A DNA stretch of 64,000 nucleotides from Pyrodictiaceae archaeon. Lineage in GTDB: Archaea; Thermoproteota; Thermoprotei_A; Sulfolobales; WANQ01. A program made the position numbers and the translations under genes. The stretch covers positions 45,729 to 109,728 of the forward strand of contig WANQ01000033.1 of assembly GCA_015521735.1 (NCBI GenBank), given 5' to 3'. The notes beneath the pieces are model-generated. The model was not told the DNA's origin, made no database searches, and saw nothing but the letters and a program-made list of their open reading frames with translations. This document shows positions 1 to 8,123 of the stretch, one piece after another. Each line of letters starts with the position of its first letter. Within the stretch, counting starts at the first letter, position 1.

Positions 1-1
1 T

Positions 2-358
2 ATCGTAATAAGCCTACACACAATGGCGTTCGTAAGAGGCTTAAACGTAGGACCAATAATGTATTTAGCAAAAATGGAGTACTCCTTCGACTTCCTTGGA
101 GTAAAAGAGTGGTGGGCAACATACGAGAGTTACATAGGCTTTAAGACATGGGCAATCAAGCTAGCACAACAACAAAAGCCTTGGCCAGAATACCAACATG
201 AACTTGGTGGTGCAAGAGTATACTATAACACGAAATTCGATTGGGAGAACTACATTAAGCCACACTATAAGCACTGGATTGAAGGTATTAGACCAGTACC
301 GAAAGAGAAATTAGAACAAACGAAGGACTTCAAAATAATAGAAGAACCTATTGTCTAA
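2..358 (+). CDS. C-terminal fragment of an unidentified protein (5' end outside window)
   Basis: The frame is open to the left edge, so only the last ~118 codons are visible and the first Met seen (position 23) need not be the start. The tail is rich in Trp and Tyr and basic near the end (for example KEWWATYESY), ending in a charged stretch. No cofactor motif is visible and I do not recognise the family. The following genes are XdhC- and MobA/MocA-like, so a link to a molybdenum enzyme is conceivable, but the fragment does not look like the C-terminus of a xanthine dehydrogenase or CO dehydrogenase large subunit. Confidence 0.7.
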   Translation: MVISLHTMAFVRGLNVGPIMYLAKMEYSFDFLGVKEWWATYESYIGFKTWAIKLAQQQKPWPEYQHELGGARVYYNTKFDWENYIKPHYKHWIEGIRPVPKEKLEQTKDFKIIEEPIV

Positions 359-453
359 AATCATATATTGTATTCTTTCTCAACAATACATTTTTTACCA
401 CTCCACACACTTCCTTAGATCTAGAGCTATAACACAGTTTATGGTGTTAATTT

Positions 454-1275
454 TTGGAAAGTGAAATATTTTCAACTCTACTGAAAGAAATAAATGAGAA
501 AAGACCAGTAGCTTTAGCTGTTATAGTCTCTAAACTTGGCTCAGGACCACGAGAACCTGGTGCTAAAATGCTTATTCTAAGCAATGGTAAAACTGTAGGT
601 ACAATAGGTGGTGGAAGTTTTGAAAGACTAGTAGTTAAGGAAGCCTTAAAAGCTTTAAAAGAAGGGAAACCTAGAAAAGTAAAATACGTTTTTAGAAGAG
701 ATCATATCCCTAAAGATGCTATAGCCACAAATCTTGAATGTGGTGGTGAAGTCGAGGTATTCATTGATGTAATAAAGCCTAAACCACGAGTAATCATAGT
801 AGGAGCAGGACATATAGGTAAGCCAGTAGCTGATTTAGCAAATCTCCTAGGCTATAGAGTAGTAATAGTAGACGATAAAAGTGAGCTTGCATCTAAAGAT
901 AGGTTTCCGTACGCTGAGAAAATAGTTGTCGATGAAGTATCTAAGGCTATTGAGAAGGTGGGGGTAACTAATGAGGACTATGTAGTCATAGTTTATGGTG
1001 GTGTTGAAGAAGATTACTCTATACTACGCAAAGTAATAGAGTATAAACCAAGGTATATAGGCTTACTAGGTAGTAAAAGAAAAATTACATTATTCCTTAA
1101 GAGGCTACGAGAGGAAGGAGTTGATGTTGACAAGCTAAAAGGAATCCTATATGCTCCTGTAGGAATAGACATTAACGCTGTAACTCCCGAAGAAATAGCT
1201 GTTAGTATAATGGCTGAAATAATAGGTTTAGAGAGGGATGCAAAGAACTTACCTCATCTAACTATACTGAAATAA
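454..1275 (+). CDS. XdhC/CoxI family molybdenum enzyme maturation protein
   Basis: XdhC-family proteins bind molybdenum cofactor and help sulfurate and insert it into molybdenum hydroxylases. Residues ~10-75 carry the XdhC/CoxI N-terminal domain (GSGPREPGAKM, GTIGGGSFE), and residues ~108-250 a Rossmann-type domain beginning VIIVGAGHIGKP. The length (273 aa) is normal. Translation starts at TTG with a GGTG ribosome binding site about 8 bases upstream; the ATG at 441 is in another frame. It converges with the MobA/MocA-like gene on the other strand. Family assignment is secure; the client enzyme is not visible. Confidence 0.9.
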   Translation: MESEIFSTLLKEINEKRPVALAVIVSKLGSGPREPGAKMLILSNGKTVGTIGGGSFERLVVKEALKALKEGKPRKVKYVFRRDHIPKDAIATNLECGGEVEVFIDVIKPKPRVIIVGAGHIGKPVADLANLLGYRVVIVDDKSELASKDRFPYAEKIVVDEVSKAIEKVGVTNEDYVVIVYGGVEEDYSILRKVIEYKPRYIGLLGSKRKITLFLKRLREEGVDVDKLKGILYAPVGIDINAVTPEEIAVSIMAEIIGLERDAKNLPHLTILK

Positions 1276-1279
1276 CCTA

Positions 1280-1879
1280 TTAGGCTTTTCCAAGTATTTT
1301 TAAATCATCTATTGTATCTATGTCAACGATTACCTCAATGCTATTCGTTTCAACTACTACTGTATCTTCAGCGTATTTTCTAGTTACATATTTTAAGCCC
1401 ATGGTCTCCTCACTTATACTAAATATGTCCTTGAATAACTTGTCTGAAAATAATATTGGATGTCCTCTCTTACCCTTATATGATGCAACTACGATAGGAG
1501 CCCTTGTTTCTAGGTACTTTTCTATCACTTTATTGAATATGTATGAAGGCACAAATGCTACATCTGCTGGATGTATTATTACAGCTGAAGCCCATCTATA
1601 GACAGCTTTTAATCCTTTTTTGACTGACTCCGACATTCCTACCCTATAGTTAGGATTATAGACTATAACAACGTCAAGATCAGATATTTGTTGAGATACT
1701 TTTTCAGCATCATGTCCTACTACCACTATTACTTCATCAGCCTTAGAATTAAGTGCTGACTCCACTATATGTCTAATCAAAGGTTTACCCTCTACCGTGT
1801 AGAGAAGCTTATTGCCGGGAAACCTCGTACTAAGTCCTGCAGCTAGAATAATAACTGGAATACCGCTCAAGGATCTCAA
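1280..1879 (-). CDS. MobA/MocA-like molybdenum cofactor nucleotidyltransferase
   Basis: This belongs to the NTP-transferase family that adds CMP or GMP to molybdopterin. The N-terminus shows the nucleotide-binding signature IILAAGLSTRFPGNKLL (residues ~10-27), followed by GKPLIRH, a VVVGH strand and the HPADVAF segment that holds the metal-binding Asp, as in MocA. Length (199 aa) fits. It ends 4 bp from the convergent xdhC-like gene; this pairing of XdhC with MocA is typical of molybdenum hydroxylase maturation loci. CTP versus GTP specificity cannot be decided from sequence alone. Confidence 0.85.
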   Translation of the reverse strand: MRSLSGIPVIILAAGLSTRFPGNKLLYTVEGKPLIRHIVESALNSKADEVIVVVGHDAEKVSQQISDLDVVIVYNPNYRVGMSESVKKGLKAVYRWASAVIIHPADVAFVPSYIFNKVIEKYLETRAPIVVASYKGKRGHPILFSDKLFKDIFSISEETMGLKYVTRKYAEDTVVVETNSIEVIVDIDTIDDLKILGKA

Positions 1880-1969
1880 ACCTTAATGCTGTGTTGAGTA
1901 ATGTCCACTATTATTAAGGAAAAATTTCCTATTAGTGCTTAATGTTTCATATGTATATGAGGGTTTTCA

Positions 1970-2860
1970 TTGTCGAAGAAGTCTGTGAAGCCGTACTTAG
2001 CATTAACTATAGCTGGGTTAAGTATTCCGTGGGCATCAATATTTGCTAGGCTAGCTAATGCTCCAAGCCCAGTAATAGCTTTATGGCGAACAGTAATATC
2101 CTCCATTATATTGTTAATTTCGTCCATAACTGATAGTAATGGCAGATGCACTTTGATAAGAGCATTAAATAATACCAAAGACCATGTCCTTATAATTGTT
2201 TCAGGTATTATGCTTGCACTACACCTAGCTTTATGGGTTGAATCACTATTTCTATTACCAGTAGCTATAAGTGTTATTATTGTTGACACATATCCACTGA
2301 TATCGGTTATAATAGACTATAAGATATTCCGTACTAAGCCATCCTCCTTACAAGTAATTGGTATAACAATCGCATTTACGAGCATAGTGTTGCTCACGTT
2401 GTCTACTGGCATCGAAGGAATAGTGCATCCACTTGGCTTAGTATTTGCCTTTACTGCATCACTTTGCGCTGCAGTATACTTTAGTATTGGTAGGCATCTA
2501 CGAAGGAATTATCCAACTACTGTATATGCAGGCTTAGTCTACGGATACGCTTCTTTAACCCTACTATTCTATTGTATAAGTCTGGGGTACAAGTTAACTG
2601 AATACAGTATTACAACGTGGTTTTACTTCTTAATGTTCGCTATTATTCCTATGCTTGGAGGCCATACAATGATTAATTATGCGCTAAGATACGTGAAATT
2701 ATCCTCAGCTATCTCAATAGTACTAGTTGAGCCTATAGGTGCATCAATATTAGCCGCTATAGCATTATCTGAGCTTATATCACCGTTGAATTATTTGTTG
2801 CTATTATTCGTCGTAACCGGGATATATTTAGCATTACGTAGGAGTATCATTGAAGCATAA
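1970..2860 (+). CDS. EamA/DMT superfamily membrane transporter
   Basis: A 296-residue membrane protein with about ten hydrophobic segments arranged as two EamA repeats. The first repeat starts near residue 8 (YLALTIAGLSIPWASIFAR); the second, from about residue 150, ends with the typical VKLSSAISIVLVEPIGA segment before the last two helices. DMT-family proteins export metabolites such as amino acids, but the substrate here is unknown. The start is TTG at 1970. It stands alone between the MocA-like gene and an HD-domain gene. Confidence 0.85.
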   Translation: MSKKSVKPYLALTIAGLSIPWASIFARLANAPSPVIALWRTVISSIILLISSITDSNGRCTLIRALNNTKDHVLIIVSGIMLALHLALWVESLFLLPVAISVIIVDTYPLISVIIDYKIFRTKPSSLQVIGITIAFTSIVLLTLSTGIEGIVHPLGLVFAFTASLCAAVYFSIGRHLRRNYPTTVYAGLVYGYASLTLLFYCISLGYKLTEYSITTWFYFLMFAIIPMLGGHTMINYALRYVKLSSAISIVLVEPIGASILAAIALSELISPLNYLLLLFVVTGIYLALRRSIIEA

Positions 2861-2948
2861 TCAGCTTATTTAGTACTTAAACGTGATATAAAGATATATC
2901 TTCTAGTAGCTCTAGCAATGAATGCTAGTACTATGAGGTGATGCCTTT

Positions 2949-3500
2949 TTGGGCTATCAGGGGTTAATTAAAGCTATAGGTGCATTGAAGAATCATGCAA
3001 GAATTGGGTGGCTCATAGAGGGTATACCGAAGTCTATTGCAGAAGATGTTGCCCAACATACTTTTGAAGCAAGTATCTACGCGTTAGTGTTATCCTATGA
3101 GGTGTTAAGAGAAGGCTTCAAAGTTAGTGTCGACAAAGCCCTAGCACTAACAATAATACATGACCTAGGCGAAGCATTTGTAGGAGATGTCGTTAAGTTT
3201 CTCAAGGATTATATAGGTGAAGTAAAAGAACAAGCAGAGATAAAGGCGTTTAAGGAATTCATAAGAGCAGACTACTTACTTGAACTATACAAGGAGTATG
3301 TAGAAGGTAAAACTCTTGAGGCAAGAATTGCCCGAATAGCTGATATGCTTGCTACATATGTTCAAGCAAAAAGATACTACATGCAGGGCTTTAAGGATGT
3401 AGAACGTATTCTCGTTAACACATATAATTCTATATTAAAGTCGATTGAGAGAAACATTGAACTAAAAAAGCCAGTACAGAAAATACTATCGTCAATATAG
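2949..3500 (+). CDS. HD-domain phosphohydrolase (YfbR/HDDC2-like)
   Basis: A 183-residue HD-domain protein. The metal ligands are visible as H38 (AEDVAQHTFE), the HD pair in IIHDLGEAFVGD (residues ~69-80) and a later Asp (ARIADMLA). This spacing matches the YfbR/HDDC2 group of 5'-deoxynucleotidases, so nucleotide monophosphate dephosphorylation is the likely role, by family. The start is TTG at 2949, preceded by GAGGTGATG, which provides a good ribosome binding site. The uracil phosphoribosyltransferase gene follows on the same strand with its own TATA box. Confidence 0.85.
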   Translation: MGYQGLIKAIGALKNHARIGWLIEGIPKSIAEDVAQHTFEASIYALVLSYEVLREGFKVSVDKALALTIIHDLGEAFVGDVVKFLKDYIGEVKEQAEIKAFKEFIRADYLLELYKEYVEGKTLEARIARIADMLATYVQAKRYYMQGFKDVERILVNTYNSILKSIERNIELKKPVQKILSSI

Positions 3501-3550
3501 TGTCTAAGGCAGAATAAAGTTAATGTATAAGCTAAGTCTAGGCTACCAAA

Positions 3551-3558
3551 TATTTATA
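3551..3558 (+). promoter_or_regulatory. TATA box of upp
   Basis: TATTTATA inside an AT-rich stretch, 42 bp upstream of the TTG start of upp. At the usual archaeal distance transcription would begin near 3580, giving a short leader. Confidence 0.55.
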
Positions 3559-3592
3559 TCTCCCTAATTATATGTGAGAATACTGGGTCTAG

Positions 3593-4270
3593 TTGGTAAA
3601 AGAAGTAGAGGAAAACATATATTTAATTGATAACCCGTATGCTCAAAACTTGTTAACAATAGTACGTGATAAGAGTACACCATACCACGTATTTCGTAGG
3701 ATTTTAGAGGAACTCGGATTCATTGTAGGAGTAGAAATCTCTCACTCGCTTCCAACGTACGAAGTTAAAGTTGAAACACCATTAGGAGTTAAGGCTAAGG
3801 GTCTAAGACTTATCAGTGATGAAAGAATCATATTGATAGCTATAATGAGGGCTTCACTACCCTTCATATGGGGTCTACTAAAAGCTTATCCTAAGGCTAG
3901 ACTAGGAGTTATTGTTGCACGAAGAATAGAAGAGACTAAACGATTTGATGAAAAAGGCATGCTATTTGACGTTGAAATAAGTTATCAGAAATTACCAACA
4001 ATAGATAATAATGACATAGTAGTAGTAGCTGACCCCATGGTTGCTACAGGGTCAACTATCTCAAGGATACTATGGGATGTTAAGAAGAGTAAACCTCTAA
4101 AAGTGATAGTAGCTAGTATCATAACTACAGAACATGCTATAAATAGAATAAAGAGTGTTTACCCAGAAACAATATTCTATACACTCAGTATAGACAACGA
4201 ATTGAACGAGAATGGGTTTATCGTTCCAGGTCTAGGAGATGCTGGTGATAGAAGTTTCGGTACATCTTAA
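3593..4270 (+). CDS. upp: uracil phosphoribosyltransferase
   Basis: Converts uracil and PRPP to UMP (pyrimidine salvage). The PRPP-binding loop is present as VVVADPMVATGST (residues ~143-155), and the uracil-binding tail as GFIVPGLGDAGDRSFGT at the C-terminus. The length (225 aa) is typical of archaeal Upp. The start is TTG at 3593. The 3' end overlaps the convergent formyl-THF cyclo-ligase-like gene by 4 bp. Confidence 0.95.
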   Translation: MVKEVEENIYLIDNPYAQNLLTIVRDKSTPYHVFRRILEELGFIVGVEISHSLPTYEVKVETPLGVKAKGLRLISDERIILIAIMRASLPFIWGLLKAYPKARLGVIVARRIEETKRFDEKGMLFDVEISYQKLPTIDNNDIVVVADPMVATGSTISRILWDVKKSKPLKVIVASIITTEHAINRIKSVYPETIFYTLSIDNELNENGFIVPGLGDAGDRSFGTS

Positions 4271-5031
4271 CGTCTTAACTGTTTTAAACGTAATAGTTCC
4301 TTGAGAATAGGTATGGATTCAAGCTTATCTTCACCTAGTAGATCCCAGTATATTCCCTGAGGCTTAGGTCTAGGTTTTATTGTTCTTATAATCCTAGTGG
4401 GCGTTACTATTATGTCTACAGGGACGTCGTGCTTCTCTCTTGGCAACTCATTGTTAAGTACTTGGAGATCATGTACTGTAGTTACGATAGGAGTATCCTC
4501 TGTAACCTTCCCTATTTCTCTTAGTATAGCGTATTCTAGTTCAGCATAGCCACCACCCTTACCTATTCTAGTACCATAGACGTCAACTGCAACGCTACCA
4601 ATAACGATTAGGTCTACATCTTTGATACTCATCAAATCCTTTAGCCCTAGTTTACGACCATAAATGAATGCACCACGTATAGTAGATGCTTGGGAAAACC
4701 TTGAGTAAGGTATATCTCGTGGATTCAATATAAGAAAGCCTTCACGTATACGTGGCGTAGGCATGAGCAAGAGTTTACCTTCAACTAGGGCCCTAAACCT
4801 AACAGGTTTTTGTGGGGAATCAGGGTTAACCTTAACCAACTCTGCTTTACGCCACATACTTAGCTTGAATAACTTATTAGCTGCTTCTTCTGCTCCTACA
4901 AAATTAGGTATTCTGCCATGAACTGGCTTGGGAAATCTAGCTACACCTTTTTCCTCAAGAAGCTTCCATATCTTTTCACGTATACTCTTCTTAAACTCCT
5001 TAACGTCGACACCCATGATGGCTACCACCAT
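4267..5031 (-). CDS. 5-formyltetrahydrofolate cyclo-ligase family protein
   Basis: Resembles 5-formyl-THF cyclo-ligase (MTHFS), which converts 5-formyl-THF to methenyl-THF with ATP. Visible landmarks are the basic N-terminal helix (EFKKSIREKIWKLL), the DLIVIGSVAVDVYGTRIGKG segment corresponding to the substrate/ATP loop, GGGYAELEYA, and VTTVHDLQVL. At 254 aa it is longer than bacterial MTHFS, as in many archaeal homologues. Archaea using modified folates may employ it differently, so the exact substrate is inferred. Divergent from the following thioredoxin-fold gene. Confidence 0.8.
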   Translation of the reverse strand: MVVAIMGVDVKEFKKSIREKIWKLLEEKGVARFPKPVHGRIPNFVGAEEAANKLFKLSMWRKAELVKVNPDSPQKPVRFRALVEGKLLLMPTPRIREGFLILNPRDIPYSRFSQASTIRGAFIYGRKLGLKDLMSIKDVDLIVIGSVAVDVYGTRIGKGGGYAELEYAILREIGKVTEDTPIVTTVHDLQVLNNELPREKHDVPVDIIVTPTRIIRTIKPRPKPQGIYWDLLGEDKLESIPILKELLRLKQLRR

Positions 5032-5102
5032 TTACATCTATTAAGCTAGGTTAACCTAATATTATCTCGCTTGCGTATCATAGTTACAATGGTGAACTAG
5101 TA

Positions 5103-5741
5103 TTGGAGGAGATCGCTGAGATACTGTTGAAGCTTATAGACATGCCTTCACCGAAGGAATTAAACGATGCATTACGTAAAATTAGACACGATGTTGTAGT
5201 CGAGGTATCAAATATTAATGGAACAAACATTTATAAGGAGCTCATTGAAATTTCTAGACAGAATAGCAAGGTAAAGATAGTAGAGAGAGACTTAGCTGTA
5301 AATGATTTTCCCCCACATAAGCCAGTAACAATAATTCATGGCGCACTAAAAGGACATGTAGTCTTCCTTGGTGATTTAGAGGATATACTTGTATACAGTT
5401 TAAAAGAATACATTGCTGTTGCTGGTAAGGCAATTAATTATAGCTTAAATGAGAATATAGTGAAGATGGCTAAATCATCTAAGGGATTGAAGAAGATAAA
5501 ATTATTCATTACACCTGGAGTACCCTGTCTAAAGACTTTGCACTTACTACTACCATTGATAGTCCACGATGATAATTTGAGACTATATGTTATAGATGTT
5601 CACAGACTAAGCGAATACTATGAAAGGTATAGTAAAGGTGCTTTACCGTTAATGTTAATAAATGATGATAAGTATCATATAGGTGCACCTAGTAACATAA
5701 AAGAACTAGCTAAGATCGTTTACTATGATCTCCAAGGCTGA
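5103..5741 (+). CDS. degenerate thioredoxin-fold protein, protein disulfide oxidoreductase-like
   Basis: The 212-residue length and two-half layout match archaeal protein disulfide oxidoreductase (tandem thioredoxin folds). In the C-terminal half, KLFITPGVPCLKTL sits where the active-site CPYC is expected, followed by the cis-Pro segment ALPLMLIN. Only one Cys remains there, displaced, and the N-terminal half has no CxxC, so redox activity is doubtful. The start is TTG with GGTG 9 bases upstream. The last 19 bases overlap the convergent membrane zincin gene. A structural or binding role is possible; identification rests on fold-like pattern. Confidence 0.65.
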   Translation: MEEIAEILLKLIDMPSPKELNDALRKIRHDVVVEVSNINGTNIYKELIEISRQNSKVKIVERDLAVNDFPPHKPVTIIHGALKGHVVFLGDLEDILVYSLKEYIAVAGKAINYSLNENIVKMAKSSKGLKKIKLFITPGVPCLKTLHLLLPLIVHDDNLRLYVIDVHRLSEYYERYSKGALPLMLINDDKYHIGAPSNIKELAKIVYYDLQG

Positions 5742-6139
5742 AATAGCTCTAGTGGAATATTGATAATACTAGAAATTAGTAATACTATCCCAGCTACTTT
5801 TACAGATGGAGTATTAGAGCATATCATTAAAACTATTGGTGCTAATAAAATTAGATACGGAGCTAAAGCCACTACTATATACCTAACTCTATCTCTATAA
5901 CTTAGCTCTAGTATGGACTTCTTATCCTGGTATTCCATGATTTCAAGACCTATACCTATGGGTATTCTCTTAACCTTGAATACACTTAATCTAAAATTTA
6001 AGCCCAATGTTTTAGCAATAACTATGTGGATAGACTCATGTATTATTGGATAAATAAAGACTATCACGAAGTATAAGAGGTACTCGCTCATAACTTTTGC
6101 AAACACTGCTTTAACACCAAGAATAGTTTCAGCCTCCAC
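5723..6139 (-). CDS. small membrane zincin-like protein (HExxH, DUF3267-like)
   Basis: A 138-residue protein with three to four hydrophobic segments. The first holds HESIH (residues 34-38), a zinc protease HExxH signature embedded in a membrane helix, as in DUF3267/site-2-protease-like families. A second hydrophobic pair lies at ~90-130. The start is uncertain: GTG at 6139 is used here, but a TATA-like TTATAA lies only a few bases upstream, so ATG at 6091 (MSEYLLYF) could be the true start; HExxH is retained either way. The substrate is unknown. Confidence 0.65.
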   Translation of the reverse strand: MEAETILGVKAVFAKVMSEYLLYFVIVFIYPIIHESIHIVIAKTLGLNFRLSVFKVKRIPIGIGLEIMEYQDKKSILELSYRDRVRYIVVALAPYLILLAPIVLMICSNTPSVKVAGIVLLISSIINIPLELFQPWRS

Positions 6140-6334
6140 TCTTTATAACAGTAACCATGATAGTTTCGGAGTACTCTCTGGAAACTATTATTACTTATGG
6201 TCTATACATAAAGGTAATACTATGAATAATAGTTGCGCTCAACTACGTAACAACCTACTAATATAAATACTTGATTTTATAGAGCTTACTACGTAATTTA
6301 GGAAAGAGAAAGTGGTTGTTTCCTAGAATAAAAT
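6140..6334. other. AT-rich intergenic region with inverted repeats
   Basis: No gene is seen. The region holds a perfect 8-bp inverted repeat ATAGTTTC/GAAACTAT (6160-6167 and 6181-6188), a 6-bp hairpin TAGTTG-CGCT-CAACTA (6230-6245) and the direct repeat ACTACGTAA at 6242-6250 and 6288-6296. The promoter of the downstream minus-strand gene should lie here. Confidence 0.5.
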
Positions 6335-6607
6335 CTAGTCTAGCCCTAATACTTTGTATTTGCCGTCGGGCAAGGACAGTATACGTCCTTGCTCTAATAG
6401 TACTGATAGAGCTCTACGTATCTTGTCCTCACTTGCAATACCCGACAACACTTCATGTAATTCCTTTAGGTTCATAGGCTTTTCTTTTAAGAGCTCTAAT
6501 AGTATGTTTCTTAGTTCTTCTTCATTAGGAGCCATCATTACTACAACGTCAGGATCTTCGTAAACTACTCTTAACTTAACCTTACTCCCTAGTCCACCTT
6601 CACTCAT
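6335..6607 (-). CDS. small winged-helix DNA-binding protein
   Basis: A 90-residue protein whose residues ~28-88 look like a winged helix: LLELLKEKPMNLKELHEVL, a second helix IRRALSVLLEQG, and a wing ending in LPDGKYKVLGL. The start is set at ATG 6607, because AGGAGGT lies 6 bases upstream and a TATA-like TTTAAAAA element lies at about 6632-6640; a longer frame to 6682 lacks such signals. It is likely a transcription regulator or an RNA/DNA-binding adaptor; targets are unknown. Confidence 0.7.
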   Translation of the reverse strand: MSEGGLGSKVKLRVVYEDPDVVVMMAPNEEELRNILLELLKEKPMNLKELHEVLSGIASEDKIRRALSVLLEQGRILSLPDGKYKVLGLD

Positions 6608-6682
6608 ATCATTAACCTCCTTTTCTGGACTTTTTAAACCCCACAGATAAGTCTTACGGTTAAAAATAATTTGTTTACCCAT

Positions 6683-6880
6683 ACTTCATTGAAATGAGAT
6701 TACTATAAGCTAGTTCTAGTAAAAAGGCTTGGAGGAGGGTCTCTGGCCTAAAGCTTCATCAATTAGTGTTTTCAGCAGAGGCCTTTGTCGATCATCCCCT
6801 CTACTGAAATATTTATCCGGGTTACTAGACTTATTTATGCAACGGCGCACTAGGGAAGCAGCAGCTTAGTGGTGGCTAAT
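6683..6880. other. intergenic region with weak hairpin and TATA box
   Basis: No gene is seen. A short stem GGCCT/AGGCC (6745-6749 with 6779-6783) lies inside a weak outer GAGGG/CCCTC pairing. AATATTTAT at about 6808-6816 is a plausible TATA box for the plus-strand gene starting at 6881. Isolated C/D-like boxes on the minus strand lack a complete set, so no RNA gene is called. Confidence 0.4.
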
Positions 6881-7234
6881 ATGGAATTACATGAAATAAT
6901 AGCACGTATACTACGTACTAGTAAGTGTAATCCTATGGGGACTAAGAAGGTCTTAGACCTAGTAAAGGAGTTTGAGTTAAAACATGATAAAGAAGAACTG
7001 GAAAGTCTTCCGGAATGGTCTAAGTGGATTACGTTTATAAAGAACTTCATATCGCCTCTTATCAAAGAGCTTGAGAAAATGGATTGCTGCAATGCTGCGC
7101 AACTAGTAATTGGTGCGATATTGTTTGAGTACCCGTTTATGGAGGACATGGTTAAAGCCTGGATAAAGGATAAGTGCAATAGTGAATCACGTTGCTGTTG
7201 TTGTAGAGAACTACAATCATATGTTGCCTCTTAG
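6881..7234 (+). CDS. unknown small helical protein with Cys-rich C-terminus
   Basis: A 117-residue protein, mostly helical and charged, that I do not recognise. The C-terminus has a dense cysteine cluster (KCNSESRCCCCREL) and an upstream CC pair (KMDCCNAAQ), suggesting metal binding or disulfides. The start at ATG 6881 is chosen because GGTGG lies 5 bases upstream; the frame also allows GTG at 6869. It has its own likely promoter and is followed by a regulator on the same strand. Confidence 0.6.
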   Translation: MELHEIIARILRTSKCNPMGTKKVLDLVKEFELKHDKEELESLPEWSKWITFIKNFISPLIKELEKMDCCNAAQLVIGAILFEYPFMEDMVKAWIKDKCNSESRCCCCRELQSYVAS

Positions 7235-7323
7235 AAGTACATGGTCTATTTAACTAAATTTTTATAGCCCTAATCTTCTATTAAAGTAGTATAGGTACAA
7301 TTTAGTGCTACATGGTGGTATAT

Positions 7324-8055
7324 ATGAGTGCACAGATAGAGAAGATAGAGTTAGACTTAACAAATGTACCAATTAGACCTACTAGCAAAAAGGAGATACA
7401 GCAACTTGAAACAGCTCTAATAATAGGTACACTCTACAGACCTGAAGTAGTAGAATTAATACGTGACCCCTTAGAAAGAGCTACATGGGTTGATAGTTTA
7501 GCTGTTGCTGCAGCAGCCCTCGCTAGAGAGAAGGCTGGTTATACGATATCACAGATAGCTGAAGAAGTAGGTAGAAGTGAAGCAATGATAAGAGCACACT
7601 TACAAGGTAAAACAAAAGCTGGTAAACTCGTGAGAGAAACATATGAACTCCTTGCACGTGGTAAGTTGAAACTAGTGGTACCATTTACTGGTGTACACTT
7701 AACAATTGAGGAGTATGAAAGACTTAAGGTAGCTGAGGAAGAAGTCAAAAAGCTAAGGGAGAGAATAAAAGAACTTGAAAAGGAGAATGCTGAGCTTAAG
7801 AAGAAGCTCCAAGAAGCAGTACCTACTAAAGATATTGAGCAGAGAATAAAGGAATTTGAGGAAACACTTAAAGAACTTGAAAAAGAGAACGCTGAATTAA
7901 GGTCAAGACTTAAAGAACTTGAAGAAAAAGCATCAAAAGCTAAAGAACTCGAGGAAAAGATAGGAGAACTTGAGAAGCAGGTAGACAAGTTAAGGAAGGA
8001 TTTAGAAGAAAAAGAACAAGTCATAGCTAATATTAAAAGGATTCTTGGATGCTAA
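7324..8055 (+). CDS. HTH protein with long C-terminal coiled coil
   Basis: The N-terminal ~115 residues include a helix-turn-helix-like segment (YTISQIAEEVGRSEAMIRAH, residues ~75-94). From about residue 135 to the end the protein is a continuous heptad-repeat coiled coil rich in E, K and L. The start is ATG 7324, with GGTGG 5 bases upstream (an ATG at 7312 is in frame). A TATA element TTTTTATA lies near 7260. The architecture suggests an oligomeric DNA-binding protein or transcription regulator; similar proteins occur in crenarchaea, but the function is not known to me. Confidence 0.75.
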   Translation: MSAQIEKIELDLTNVPIRPTSKKEIQQLETALIIGTLYRPEVVELIRDPLERATWVDSLAVAAAALAREKAGYTISQIAEEVGRSEAMIRAHLQGKTKAGKLVRETYELLARGKLKLVVPFTGVHLTIEEYERLKVAEEEVKKLRERIKELEKENAELKKKLQEAVPTKDIEQRIKEFEETLKELEKENAELRSRLKELEEKASKAKELEEKIGELEKQVDKLRKDLEEKEQVIANIKRILGC

Positions 8056-8072
8056 TCCTAAATAGAGAATAC

Positions 8073-8080
8073 GTTATATA
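8073..8080 (+). promoter_or_regulatory. TATA box of the Cys-rich gene at 8124
   Basis: GTTATATAAAC at about 8073-8082 places transcription start near 8103. A GGGAG ribosome binding site (8110-8114) then lies 9 bases before the GTG start at 8124. Confidence 0.5.
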
Positions 8081-8123
8081 AACTTTCTTCCAAAACATCT
8101 TTTTATCTAGGGAGACATACACA

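Noticed and set aside
1939..2289. Minus-strand frame opposite the DMT transporter
   Set aside because: No ribosome binding site or family resemblance; the opposite strand encodes a clear membrane transporter.
6160..6188. Orc1/Cdc6 origin recognition box
   Set aside because: Only the GGAAAC part is present; the flanking ORB sequence and repeated copies are missing and no orc1/cdc6 gene is in the window.
6725..6810. Minus-strand C/D-like boxes (CTGA and TTGATGA) near a GGCCT/AGGCC stem
   Set aside because: The terminal C and D boxes are missing or need insertions, so a full C/D set cannot be built; left as an unassigned hairpin.
7539..8024. 161-codon minus-strand frame rich in Ser and Leu
   Set aside because: It is the antisense shadow of the coiled-coil region; Glu/Lys codons read backwards give Ser/Phe/Leu.
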